Positions 17,015 to 24,825 of a stretch of 64,000 bases of DNA are shown here, one piece after another. Every line of letters starts with the position of its first letter. Position 1 is the stretch's first letter. Below the pieces are notes generated by a model. It searched no databases, was not told where the DNA came from, and saw nothing but the letters and a program-made list of their open reading frames with translations. Both the position numbers and the translations under genes were made by a program. Source of the DNA: Ktedonobacter racemifer DSM 44963 (GTDB lineage: Bacteria > Chloroflexota > Ktedonobacteria > Ktedonobacterales > Ktedonobacteraceae); NCBI RefSeq assembly GCF_000178855.1, contig NZ_ADVG01000002.1, positions 2,232,001-2,296,000 on the forward strand, given 5' to 3'.

Positions 17015-17407
17015 TCAGGGCTGGGCTGGGACTGTTTCCAGGCCACGCACAGTAATAACCTGGATGGTGCCTGGGTCAGCAGGTTGCAGACCACGCTTGC
17101 GCGCCTCGCTATCAATATAGGCTGGAGAACGCTCGTGAGCTAATTGCTCTAAGAGGTCCTGGTTCTGGCGCGTGAGCTGGCTTTGCGTTGTGCGAATCTC
17201 CTGCAACTGGTTGTTTGTCTCTACAGCCTGGCCTAACTGGCTCAGGTAGAGTACCGACATCAAGCTGATCAATAGAACACTGGTAATACACAGCGCGACC
17301 GGTCCCATACGAAAGAGAAAGGGGCGCAATTGTCTGCGAAGCCTCACCACGTCCACTTGCGACGCAGCCTCTTCCGCCTTCACGGCTCTCACTCTCTGGT
17401 TCGACAT
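17015..17407 (-). CDS. ftsL: Cell division protein FtsL-like (septum initiator)
   Basis: A 130-residue bitopic protein: a basic N-terminus (RVRAVKAEEAASQVDVVRLR), one TM helix (VALCITSVLLISLMSVLYLS), then a coiled-coil region. The latter reads QLGQAVETNNQLQEIRTTQS and continues with an Asn/Leu heptad pattern (LTRQNQDLLEQLAHE). This is the FtsL/DivIC layout, and it lies between rsmH and ftsI as expected. The tail has YIDSEARKRGLQPADPGTI, common in DivIC/FtsL-like proteins. ATG 17407 has AAAGGGAGAAGG upstream. It would complex with FtsQ to recruit FtsW and FtsI. Confidence 0.85.
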   Translation of the reverse strand: MSNQRVRAVKAEEAASQVDVVRLRRQLRPFLFRMGPVALCITSVLLISLMSVLYLSQLGQAVETNNQLQEIRTTQSQLTRQNQDLLEQLAHERSPAYIDSEARKRGLQPADPGTIQVITVRGLETVPAQP

Positions 17408-17489
17408 ACGCCTTCTCCCTTTCCTGTATTGAGCACAAGCACGGTCTCCCGCCATGAGGAGGCGACTCGTCACCTCGTGAACTTACGCA

Positions 17490-18461
17490 TCACGCCTTTA
17501 GTAGGACTTCAGCGGCCCGTACACGCGCACTGCGCGCGCGAGGGTTAGCTGCTACTTCTTGCTCGCCTGGTACGATTGGCTTATTCGTCAAGATACGCAG
17601 GCTGGCCTTGTGTCCACAGATACACATTGGTATGCGCGGGGGACAGAGGCAATCCCTCGCCTCGCGCCGTAAAAATTCTTTGACGATGCGATCTTCCAAC
17701 GAATGGAAGGCGATAATGACCATTCTTCCCTGTTTGCCACCAGCCTGTAGCAAGGAGAGCATCTGGGGCAAAGCCGTCTCCAGGCTCTCTAGCTCCTGGT
17801 TGACCGCGATCCGCAAAGCCTGGAACACGCGTGTCGCCGGGTGAATCGCCCCGTATTTATAAGGCACGCCCGCGGCGGCGATCTCGGCCAGCTGGCTCGT
17901 ACGGGTTATGGCTCGCTTCTGGCGCTCGCGTCCTATGCGACGCGCGATCTGGCGCGAGCGTCGCTCCTCGCCATACCGCCAGAAGATATCGGCCAGCTCT
18001 TCCTCGCCTGTGTTATTGACAAGATCCGCCGCCGTCAGCGAGAGATCCTGGCTCAGGCGCATATCCAGCGGTCCATCCGCGCTGAAGGAGAAGCCTCGCT
18101 GCGGATCATCCATCTGATCCGAGGAGAATCCCAGGTCCAGCAAGATGCCATCAACGCTGGTAAACTGTGCCTCTTGCGCCAGGCGCTCCATGTCAGAAAA
18201 GTTGCCGTGGCTTAAAATCAAACGGCCCTCGGCAACCTCCTTGCTCAGCCTTGCTTGCACCCGTGCCTGGGCCTTACTATCTGTATCAATACCAAGCACC
18301 TTGCCATCTGGAGCCGAACGCTCCAGCAGCACGCTTGTATGTCCACCACCTCCCAATGTCCCATCAATATAGTGTCCTCCCGGTTGGGGTCGCAGATACT
18401 CCATTACCTCTTCCAACATCACGGACACATGTCGTGTTTGCTCGTTCTCCATGCCACACAC
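17490..18461 (-). CDS. rsmH: 16S rRNA (cytosine-1402-N4)-methyltransferase
   Basis: RsmH/MraW, 323 residues; methylates N4 of C1402 in the 16S rRNA P site using SAM. The SAM-binding region is YIDGTLGGGGHTSVLLER near residue 31, followed by VLGIDTDSKAQARVQARL. The family signature DGILLDLGFSSDQMDDPQRG is intact, as are GRMVIIAFHSLEDRIVKEF and the tail NPRARSARVRAAEVL. It stands between mraZ and ftsL, the usual order. The start could be ATG 18461 or 18452; neither has a strong ribosome site. A repeat-like structured spacer of about 150 bases separates it from mraZ. Confidence 0.95.
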   Translation of the reverse strand: MCGMENEQTRHVSVMLEEVMEYLRPQPGGHYIDGTLGGGGHTSVLLERSAPDGKVLGIDTDSKAQARVQARLSKEVAEGRLILSHGNFSDMERLAQEAQFTSVDGILLDLGFSSDQMDDPQRGFSFSADGPLDMRLSQDLSLTAADLVNNTGEEELADIFWRYGEERRSRQIARRIGRERQKRAITRTSQLAEIAAAGVPYKYGAIHPATRVFQALRIAVNQELESLETALPQMLSLLQAGGKQGRMVIIAFHSLEDRIVKEFLRREARDCLCPPRIPMCICGHKASLRILTNKPIVPGEQEVAANPRARSARVRAAEVLLKA

Positions 18462-18479
18462 ATCATTCTTTTAACTTTT

Positions 18480-18592
18480 GGCTCTTTTTTCTTCTTTTTC
18501 TGCCGCCTGCGGCGACAAGAAGAAAAAGAATGTGGGGACACCCCAAACCCCGCCAGGGGCGCTGCCCCTGGACCCCGTTCTCCAAAAACTAC
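18480..18592. repeat. Structured spacer between mraZ and rsmH
   Basis: Contains the cap-like motif GCCGCC-TGC-GGCG around 18502-18514, flanked by pairing pyrimidine and purine tracts (TTCTTTTTCT/AGAAAAAGAA). Two short GC hairpins follow (GGGGACACCCC and AGGGGCGCTGCCCCT). It is inside the operon, so it acts at most as an attenuator or RNA-processing site. It shares the CGCCTGCGGCG core with the capped-hairpin repeat family. Confidence 0.5.
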
Positions 18593-18609
18593 TGCATAGG
18601 GGCTAGCTG

Positions 18610-19017
18610 TCAAAAGGGAATACCACTTCCTTCGGCGTCGAGGCGCTCTTGATAGGCCTGCCAGGTACCACGGTTCCAGATCTCGATATGGTCGCGTACC
18701 CCAACGACAGTGACCTCGGTCTCCAGCCTGGCATAGGCGCGCAATTTCGCGGGAAGCACGATACGCCCCTGCCCATCCAGTTCTACTTCGCTCGCGCTGG
18801 GATAGATACGGCGCTCAAAATCGCGCAATTCCTCGCTTGATTTCCCCGCCGTCAGTTCATTTGACTTCTCTTCCCAGCGAGCCATAGTGTAGATAGAGAG
18901 ACAGGCGCCCATCCCTTTGCCAATAACGGCCCCACGGTCCAACTGCACGCGAAAGCGCGCCGGAACCGCCATACGGCCTTTACTGTCAATAGTATGCTCA
19001 TACTCGCCTAAAAACAT
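18610..19017 (-). CDS. mraZ: Transcriptional regulator MraZ
   Basis: A 135-residue protein of two AbrB-like halves, each with a D-x-(K/Q)-G-R motif: TIDSKGRMAVPARFR near residue 9 and VELDGQGRIVLPAKLR near 85. MraZ forms a ring-shaped oligomer, binds repeats in front of its own gene and represses the division cluster. ATG 19017 gives the standard N-terminus MFLGEYEHTID. An in-frame ATG at 19149 must be ignored because it lies inside the MraZ boxes and close to the promoter. First gene of the cluster. Confidence 0.95.
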   Translation of the reverse strand: MFLGEYEHTIDSKGRMAVPARFRVQLDRGAVIGKGMGACLSIYTMARWEEKSNELTAGKSSEELRDFERRIYPSASEVELDGQGRIVLPAKLRAYARLETEVTVVGVRDHIEIWNRGTWQAYQERLDAEGSGIPF

Positions 19018-19083
19018 GCTCGCACCGCTTGATTGCTTACTTTGACGACTATTCTGCCAGGCGTTTACCCGGAAGTCTATTCC

Positions 19084-19149
19084 CCCACTTAAACACCATC
19101 CTACTCCATTACACGAATTACTTCCCCACTTTGACCCACTTTTCCCCAC
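19084..19149 (-). promoter_or_regulatory. MraZ box: GTGGG direct repeats
   Basis: On the minus strand, three GTGGG repeats occur at exactly 10-bp spacing (plus-strand CCCAC at 19125-19129, 19135-19139, 19145-19149). A fourth stands 41 bp further toward the gene (19084-19088). Repeated TGGG-type boxes with 5-nt spacers are the known MraZ operator. They lie just downstream of the candidate -10. Confidence 0.75.
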
Positions 19150-19152
19150 TAC

Positions 19153-19181
19153 ATTGTAGCACTTCGGGGCCTTGTCGGAAA
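19153..19181 (-). promoter_or_regulatory. Candidate promoter of the division cluster
   Basis: Minus strand: -10 TACAAT (19158-19153) with a weak -35 TTTCCG (19181-19176) at 17 bp. The MraZ boxes start four bases downstream, so bound MraZ would cover the transcription start. Confidence 0.45.
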
Positions 19182-19333
19182 AGAGTCTTCTCGATCAAAT
19201 TTCGGCGTTAGTAGGAAGAACTTGTGGAAAAACAGATTTGACACACACGCAACACGCGGCCTACAATCAAGGATAACTATCTGTACTTTCACACACTGTA
19301 ATCAGCTTTTCGCTCTTGAGGTTTAGAAAACGT

Positions 19334-20368
19334 ATGCAACAGCAATCGCCAGAGCATTCATACCAGACCAACCAGCCCACGCCTGTTCGCCAGGTGGCGC
19401 CCGGCATCTGGAAGTTTGTTCTCCCCATCCCTTTTCCACTGCGCACAGTGAATGTTTATGCCCTGGTTGGTCCCGATGGCTGGGTTCTGGTCGATACGGC
19501 TCTGGGAACCCCAGACGCACGCTCAGCCTTTCACGCGGCACTCGCAGAGGCGGGGCTGCATCTCGATCAACTCCAGGCTATTGTCCTTACACATCACCAT
19601 CCCGATCATGTAGGTCTCTCGGGCGAGCTACAAGTCCGTACGGGTGTACCTGTTTATATGCATCCTATCGATGAAGCCGCCGTGCAAATTATCTGGACCA
19701 ATACCATGGGGAAGCGCTTTGAGCGCGTCTCAAACTTCTTTGCCCAGCATGGCCTGCCAGAGACAGATCTCTGGTTTAATCGGATGGAGACACCAGAGAG
19801 ACAACGTATTATTGATGTTCCCCCTCACGAAGCCTTTACGCTCGTTGAAGATGGCACCTCTCTGACCCTGGCTGGAGAGAGCTATCGCGTGATCTGGGTG
19901 CCTGGCCATTCGGATGGCCAGATCTGCCTCTGGCGTGAAAGTGATGGCATTTTCCTCTCCGCCGATCATGTACTTCCTCGCATTACACCCAATATCGGCC
20001 TCTATTCCACGCGCGATCGTCCTAATCCCCTGGGAGATTTTCTGGCCTCGCTACACAAAGTAGCGTCTCTGCCTGCCAGCCTGGTTCTACCAGGACACGG
20101 CGAACCTTTCACAAACCTTGCACAACGCATTGCAGAAATTGTTGAGCACCATGACATGCGCCTGCAAACCATTCTCACCCTACTTGCTACGCGGCCGCAG
20201 CATGCGGCCGCGCTTACGGCCCAATTGTTTCAGGATCGCTTAAAAAGTGATGAGGCCCGGCGTATGGCGGTGGCTGAGGTTCTCGCCCACTTGGAATATC
20301 TGCGGTACAAAAATCAAGTCATACAACAACTAGCAAACGACGGTACTATTCGATACTCAGTGGTATAG
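19334..20368 (+). CDS. Metallo-beta-lactamase-fold hydrolase
   Basis: A 344-residue soluble protein. The metal site is visible as IVLTHHHPDHVGLSG (H-x-H-x-D-H) near residue 95. Further ligands are a His in WVPGHSDGQICLW, the Asp of FLSADHVLP and a His in LVLPGHGEPF. The C-terminal ~80 residues (LQTILTLLATRPQHAAALTA...) are helical, as in members related to beta-lactamase-like protein 2 or glyoxalase II-type hydrolases. The substrate cannot be assigned. ATG 19334 is preferred, with TGAGG 12 bases before. It is divergent from mraZ and ends at its own hairpin. Confidence 0.85.
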   Translation: MQQQSPEHSYQTNQPTPVRQVAPGIWKFVLPIPFPLRTVNVYALVGPDGWVLVDTALGTPDARSAFHAALAEAGLHLDQLQAIVLTHHHPDHVGLSGELQVRTGVPVYMHPIDEAAVQIIWTNTMGKRFERVSNFFAQHGLPETDLWFNRMETPERQRIIDVPPHEAFTLVEDGTSLTLAGESYRVIWVPGHSDGQICLWRESDGIFLSADHVLPRITPNIGLYSTRDRPNPLGDFLASLHKVASLPASLVLPGHGEPFTNLAQRIAEIVEHHDMRLQTILTLLATRPQHAAALTAQLFQDRLKSDEARRMAVAEVLAHLEYLRYKNQVIQQLANDGTIRYSVV

Positions 20369-20432
20369 CGTACTGTAAAAAATCGTCTCTAAAATGAAGT
20401 GCAGGCAATCGGCTTTTCAAGCCAGTTTTCGC

Positions 20433-20470
20433 GGCTTCGCATTGGCCTCGTACAGCCTGCGAAGCCCTTT
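20433..20470 (+). terminator. Terminator after the metallo-hydrolase gene
   Basis: Nine-base inverted repeat GGCTTCGCA/TGCGAAGCC (20433-20441 and 20458-20466) with a 16-nt loop, followed by CTTTT. It lies 65 bases after the stop codon. Confidence 0.6.
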
Positions 20471-20508
20471 TACTATATATGTTCAATTCTTTACCCATAG
20501 TGACACGC

Positions 20509-20550
20509 TTGTATTTCTTAAATTCACATGTTATACTGCCTATCGGCAGT
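20509..20550 (+). promoter_or_regulatory. HU promoter with an overlapping inverted repeat
   Basis: TTGTAT (20509-20514), 17-bp spacer, TATACT (20532-20537). A perfect inverted repeat ACTGCC-TATC-GGCAGT (20535-20550) overlaps the end of the -10 and the expected start point near 20544, the position of a repressor operator. Confidence 0.6.
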
Positions 20551-20676
20551 GAGGTTGTGATGCCGCTTCAGAAGCTTCACAATCTTGTGCGCGTGATTGC
20601 GTCAGTGTATAAAGGTTGTTTGAAACTCAATTGGCAAGCGGCACGTGTTGATAGTTGCAAGGAGGATTTAGTACCT

Positions 20677-20988
20677 ATGGCCAAAGAAAAAACTGCTACA
20701 GCGCAAACAATCGGTCGTCAAGAGCTTTCGCGGCGGATCGCCAAGCAAGCTAAACTCTCTCAGAAACAGGCTTCTGAAGTACTCGAGGCAACACTCGATT
20801 CAATCCGCGAGGCGCTTCAGAATGGTGACGAAGTACGCCTGGTTGGTTTCGGCTCTTTCAAGGTACGTACCAGTGCCGAGCGCAAGGGCGTCAACCCACG
20901 CGATGGTAAGGAAATTGTTGTTCCTGCCAAAGAGCGCGTACGCTTCTCCCCCGGTAAAGAACTCTCTGAGGCTGTCGAAAAGAAATAG
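20677..20988 (+). CDS. HU-family DNA-binding protein
   Basis: A 103-residue histone-like protein, with a ~12-residue N-terminal extension before the HU fold. The fold starts with GRQELSRRIAKQAKLSQKQA, then VRLVGFGSFKVRTSAERKGV and NPRDGKEIVVPAKERVRFSP, which is the DNA-bending arm with its Pro. It compacts and bends DNA as a dimer. ATG 20677 has AAGGAGG eleven bases upstream; upstream frame-open sequence is leader. It is a single gene with a strong promoter and a leader of about 130 bases. Confidence 0.95.
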   Translation: MAKEKTATAQTIGRQELSRRIAKQAKLSQKQASEVLEATLDSIREALQNGDEVRLVGFGSFKVRTSAERKGVNPRDGKEIVVPAKERVRFSPGKELSEAVEKK

Positions 20989-21155
20989 TCAATCAAATCG
21001 GTCTTGATGTACTCTCACTGCCAATTTCGTAGTTCCTGATCAAGGATTGAGGGCTTCCGAGTAGCTAACGGCCATGCTCTCCCCTCACTCAAATACTTGT
21101 CAGGAGCTACGAAACGCCTACTTTCGCAATCCCAAAAAGCACTATGTAAGTCACC

Positions 21156-21219
21156 AGGCGTCCGACCTGTGATCATAGTATAGAGCCGACTCTATACTAT
21201 GATCACAGGTCGGACGCCT
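21156..21219. terminator. 30-bp perfect hairpin after the HU gene
   Basis: Arms 21156-21185 and 21190-21219 with a CCGA loop, followed by TTTCTG. It is 168 bases after the HU stop, within a 338-base region that shows nothing else of note. Probable end of the HU transcript. Confidence 0.7.
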
Positions 21220-21326
21220 TTCTGCATGCTCCAGTTTTGTAGACACAGTCATACTATTGATTGAGAAGTGATAGGTAACTCAACCAGAGCTATAAACGGT
21301 TCAATGCTACCAGGTGGAAGCAGACG

Positions 21327-21871
21327 ATGATTACTCAGGCCATTCAGAATGTAACCCTTACGCTGATGCGGGGCAATATTGTTGATATCTCGGCTGACGT
21401 GATAGTCAACGCCGCCAATTCCGCGCTGGCTGGTGGCGGGGGAGTAGATGGTGCCATTCATCGCGCGGCTGGTCCCAGTGTCATGCAGGAGTGCCGCAAG
21501 TTCGAGCGCTGCCCAACGGGAAGCGCAGTCGTTACCAGTGCAGGCCAGCTCAAAGCAATATATATTTTTCATGCCGTTGGTCCCATCTATGGACACCATG
21601 CCGACGCCGCGCAACTGCTCGCCAGCGCCTATGACACCTGCCTCGACCTCGCTGAGAAGCATCGGGTACAAAGTATCGCCTTCCCCTCTCTCTCAGTACT
21701 GGCGCCTACGGCTATCCCCTGGACGAGGCTGCTCCCATCGCTCTGCAAACCGTTATTGAGCATCTCACTCAGGAACCCACCAATCTGCGCCAGGTGACCT
21801 TTGTGCTCTTCGATGAGCGCACATTTCAAGCCTATGCACACGCCCTTGAGCGCCTCCTGCCCTCCTCATAG
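21327..21871 (+). pseudogene. Macrodomain (ADP-ribose-binding) protein, frameshifted
   Basis: The first ~118 codons give a clear macrodomain: RGNIVDISADVIVNAANSAL, then AGGGGVDGAIHRAAGPSVMQ, then the segment FHAVGPIYG. Macrodomains bind ADP-ribose or hydrolyse ADP-ribosyl and O-acetyl-ADP-ribose groups. At the tract CCCCTCTCTCTC (21683-21694) the frame is lost. The continuous frame runs into unrelated sequence and stops at 21797. The frame one base back encodes the missing family end (STGAYGYPLDEAAP..., then TFVLFDERTFQAYAHALERL) and stops at 21871. So one base has been lost from or added to the CT repeat, or the tract is slippery. Either a recent pseudogene, a sequencing error, or phase variation. 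No strong ribosome site is visible. Confidence 0.75.
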
Positions 21872-21952
21872 AATATACCAATTACGGCTTCTCTCAAACG
21901 CTCTTTTTGCACGCCTTACCCAAAGGCAAGCTTACGAGCCAAGGGGGGAAAT

Positions 21953-21981
21953 TTGCAACTTCGCCAGTGTTGGTTTATGAT
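21953..21981 (+). promoter_or_regulatory. Promoter of map-pepP
   Basis: TTGCAA (21953-21958), 17-bp spacer, TATGAT (21976-21981). The predicted start near 21988 gives map a leader of about 135 bases. Confidence 0.55.
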
Positions 21982-22121
21982 ACGAGCTATACGCCCTTGC
22001 GACGCAATCAAAGCCATGTTGAGCCAGAAACAAGCCAGTTTCTCCATACTCACCATTCGAGAAGAGCGATCCCTTGTCGAGAGACGCCAGATACTACTGT
22101 AATGATTGTAGGGAGCATTTG

Positions 22122-22919
22122 ATGCAATATTCTCTGAAGAGCGATAAAGAGATCGCCGCGATGCGCCAGGCAGGCCTGGTGGTCTGGCAGGCGCATCAAG
22201 CCGCCGCGCCACTAATGAAGCCTGGTATTCCTACCGCTGAAATTGATGCCGCCATCGAGCAGTGTATCCTTGAGCACCAGGCCACTGCCCTCTTTAAGGG
22301 TGTGCCGGGCAAGGTTCCCTTTCCCGCCTCCAGCTGCATCTCTGTCAATGAACAGATTGTGCATGGCATTCCAGGGGCGCGCCGTCTGCAAGAGGGGGAT
22401 GTCGTCAGCGTCGATATTGGCGCCAAGCTCAATGGCTGGTGCGGAGATGCCGCGACGACTTATGCCATAGGTGCGGTCGATCCACGTGCCCAGCGTCTAC
22501 TAGAGGTTACCGAGGGCGCCCTGCACCTGGCGATTGAGCAGTTGACGAAGTGCCGTACCTGGAGCCAGGTAGCGCGCAAGATGCAGGAGTATATAGAGCA
22601 CGCAGGCTTCACCGTCATCGAGGGCCTGGTCGGCCATGGCATCGGCCAGGAAATGTGGGAACCGCCTCAGGTACCAAACTACTATACGCGCCAGTTCCAG
22701 ATCAAGCACGACTTCGTGCTCCAGCCAGGCCTGGTCATCGCGATTGAACCTATGGTCTCCTATGTCAGCAATACCTTCCGCCAGCTTCCCGATCACTGGA
22801 CACTGGTTACCAATGATGGCTCACCTAGCGCCCACTTCGAGCATACTATCGCGCTCACAAAAAAGGGTCCCCAGGTGCTCACCGCTGGCCCCAATGGCAA
22901 GGCCTGGGGCGTCTTCTAA
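22122..22919 (+). CDS. map: Methionine aminopeptidase, type I
   Basis: A 265-residue pita-bread enzyme that removes the initiator Met from nascent proteins. Metal ligands: Asp in VVSVDIGAKLNGWCGDAATT (two Asp), His in LVGHGIGQEMWEPPQ, Glu in VIAIEPMVS, and Glu in HFEHTIAL. The substrate-pocket His is in KVPFPASSCISVNEQIVHGI. The N-terminus YSLKSDKEIAAMRQAGLVVW matches type Ia enzymes without the Zn-finger extension. ATG 22122 is chosen: AGGGAG lies about eight bases upstream, and the residues before it are not conserved. It is 87 bases before pepP and likely cotranscribed with it. Confidence 0.95.
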   Translation: MQYSLKSDKEIAAMRQAGLVVWQAHQAAAPLMKPGIPTAEIDAAIEQCILEHQATALFKGVPGKVPFPASSCISVNEQIVHGIPGARRLQEGDVVSVDIGAKLNGWCGDAATTYAIGAVDPRAQRLLEVTEGALHLAIEQLTKCRTWSQVARKMQEYIEHAGFTVIEGLVGHGIGQEMWEPPQVPNYYTRQFQIKHDFVLQPGLVIAIEPMVSYVSNTFRQLPDHWTLVTNDGSPSAHFEHTIALTKKGPQVLTAGPNGKAWGVF

Positions 22920-23006
22920 TGATTATTCACCTCGATACATATATACTTATCGTAGATACAACCCCTTTGAGGGTTACGCTTATTTCACCAGGATGGAGGT
23001 TCTCTC

Positions 23007-24308
23007 ATGTCATACGCTAGCAGGCGCCAGGCATTTATGGACAAAATGCAGGGTGGAGTCGCTATCTTTCATAGCGCGCCCGAATTTCTCCGTAGCGGCG
23101 GACACAATATCGAGATCAGCTACCGCCAGGATAGTGATTTCTACTACCTCACGGGCTTTACCGAGCCTGAAACGATCTGTGTGCTCGTGCCAGAGCATCC
23201 TGAGCACCATTTCATTCTCTTTGTTCGCCCACGCGATCCACAGATGGAGGTCTGGACGGGGAAGCGCGCAGGAGTAGAAGGCGCACAGGAAACCTATGGC
23301 GCAGATGCGGCCTACACCCTCGACCAGCTCGCCGAGAAATTGCCTGAGTATCTGAAGGGCTGCCAGACACTCTACTACAACAGCGGCACAGAGCATGCCT
23401 TCGATGAGCAGATGATCGCGTTTATCAATCGCTTCCGTCGGGCGATGAGTGGTGGCCCACGCCAGGTCGTCGATCCAGGTTCCATTCTCAACGAGATGCG
23501 CGTCGTCAAAGATGCCGAGGAACTAGAAGTTATGCGCAAAGCCGCCCAGGTCAGTGGCGCGGCCTATCGTGATGTCCTCAAGGCTCTCAAACCCGGCATG
23601 TATGAGTATGAGATCCAGGCCGTCCTCGACTATGGCTATCTCAAGCAGGGTGCAGCCCGTCATGGGTACTCCCCTATTGTCGGCTCTGGTCCTAACGCAA
23701 CAATCCTGCATTACGACCAGAACAACCGGCATATGCAGGATGGGGAGCTGCTCCTGATCGATTCGGCAGCTGAATACCAGTATTACAGTGCCGATATTAC
23801 GCGTACCTATCCCATCAATGGACGCTTCACGCCTGAGCAGCGCGCCATTTATGAGATCGTGCTAGAGGCCGAGGAGGCCTGTATCGCCGCCACCAAACCG
23901 GGAGCGGACCTGGCCGACATTCATAACACGGCGATAGAGATCCTGACCTCCGGGCTGGTCGCGCTTGGCATACTCAAGGGAGATGTGCAGCAGAATATCG
24001 AGGAGAAAACCTATCGCCAGTTCTACATGCATGGAACCTGCCACTGGCTGGGTCTGGACGTGCATGATCGCGGTCCCTATCGTGTGACCGAGAAGGGGCG
24101 CCAAGCCGAGCTGGCTCCAGGCATGGTCTTTACGATTGAGCCAGGCATTTACATCGCCGAAGACGCGGAGAACGTCGACCCGCGCTATCGCGGCATCGGC
24201 GTACGCATTGAGGATAATGTCGTCGTCACCCAGGATGGCTGCGAGGTCACCACGGGGAGCGCGCCCAAGAGCATTGAGGAAATCGAAGTCCTCATGGGCG
24301 GGCGCTAA
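23007..24308 (+). CDS. pepP: Xaa-Pro aminopeptidase (M24B)
   Basis: A 433-residue enzyme cleaving N-terminal residues before proline. The N-terminal AMP_N domain is recognisable by YRQDSDFYYLTGFTEPETIC. The catalytic pita-bread domain has metal ligands in LLLIDSAAEYQYYSADITRT (two Asp), HGTCHWLGLDVHDRG (His), FTIEPGIYIAEDAE (Glu) and GVRIEDNVVVT (Glu). Length agrees with E. coli PepP. ATG 23007 follows GGAGG. With map upstream it forms a small N-terminal peptide-processing unit closed by a 35-bp hairpin. Confidence 0.95.
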   Translation: MSYASRRQAFMDKMQGGVAIFHSAPEFLRSGGHNIEISYRQDSDFYYLTGFTEPETICVLVPEHPEHHFILFVRPRDPQMEVWTGKRAGVEGAQETYGADAAYTLDQLAEKLPEYLKGCQTLYYNSGTEHAFDEQMIAFINRFRRAMSGGPRQVVDPGSILNEMRVVKDAEELEVMRKAAQVSGAAYRDVLKALKPGMYEYEIQAVLDYGYLKQGAARHGYSPIVGSGPNATILHYDQNNRHMQDGELLLIDSAAEYQYYSADITRTYPINGRFTPEQRAIYEIVLEAEEACIAATKPGADLADIHNTAIEILTSGLVALGILKGDVQQNIEEKTYRQFYMHGTCHWLGLDVHDRGPYRVTEKGRQAELAPGMVFTIEPGIYIAEDAENVDPRYRGIGVRIEDNVVVTQDGCEVTTGSAPKSIEEIEVLMGGR

Positions 24309-24309
24309 T

Positions 24310-24383
24310 CCGATATGCCCAAAGAGAGGCTGGGGGGTCGAGGATTTGTCCTCGACCCCCCAGCCTCTCTTTGGGCATATCGG
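24310..24383. terminator. 35-bp perfect hairpin between convergent genes
   Basis: Arms 24310-24344 and 24349-24383, loop TTTG. It begins two bases after the pepP stop and ends seven bases before the stop of the minus-strand J-domain gene. It is the longest perfect stem in the window and can end transcription from both sides. Confidence 0.85.
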
Positions 24384-24389
24384 CCTATA

Positions 24390-24728
24390 CTACGAGCGGC
24401 GCATCTCTTTCTTCAGTTCGCGCACAAAGCCTACGACGCCCTGCGACCAGGTCATCTTTTGTGTGCGCTTGATATAATGCTCATGCACAGCTTCCAGTAT
24501 GCGCAGGTTCCGTATCTCTTCCAGCAATTGGATATCATAGAGTGCACGCTGCTGGGGATCGCTCAAAATACTATACGCTTCATTGAGCACCTTGATACGC
24601 GCATCGGAGATGCCCTTATTGATATCGGGATGATGTTGCCGCACCAATCTGCGATAGACTTTTTTAATCTGTTCCGGTGTGGCATCACGCGGAAGGCCCA
24701 GAATGGCGTAATAGTTTTGCAGTGGCAT
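24390..24728 (-). CDS. Small J-domain protein
   Basis: A 112-residue protein whose first ~65 residues are a J-domain: YYAILGLPRDATPEQIKKVY, the HPD tripeptide in RLVRQHHPDINKGISDARIK, then LNEAYSILSDPQQRALYD. The rest is a charged helical tail (LEEIRNLRILEAVHEHYIKR). There is no Gly/Phe region and no zinc finger, so it is not a full DnaJ. It would stimulate a DnaK-type chaperone, perhaps for a special client. It is a monocistron reading away from the dUTPase gene region. Confidence 0.85.
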   Translation of the reverse strand: MPLQNYYAILGLPRDATPEQIKKVYRRLVRQHHPDINKGISDARIKVLNEAYSILSDPQQRALYDIQLLEEIRNLRILEAVHEHYIKRTQKMTWSQGVVGFVRELKKEMRRS

Positions 24729-24825
24729 AGCTTACTGTGCCTCGATCCAAACTCAAATTAATGAAAGCGCATCAATGTATGTTGCTATCGTAGCATAGTT
24801 GAGTCATAATTACCAGGCATACAGC

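Noticed and set aside
19018..19149. Longer MraZ starting at 19149
   Set aside because: The extra 44 codons cover the MraZ boxes and would start just beside the -10; MraZ proteins begin MFLGEYxHxID.
20479..20676. 67-codon N-terminal extension of HU
   Set aside because: It overlaps the promoter and leader; the AAGGAGG before ATG 20677 and the HU family length decide the start.
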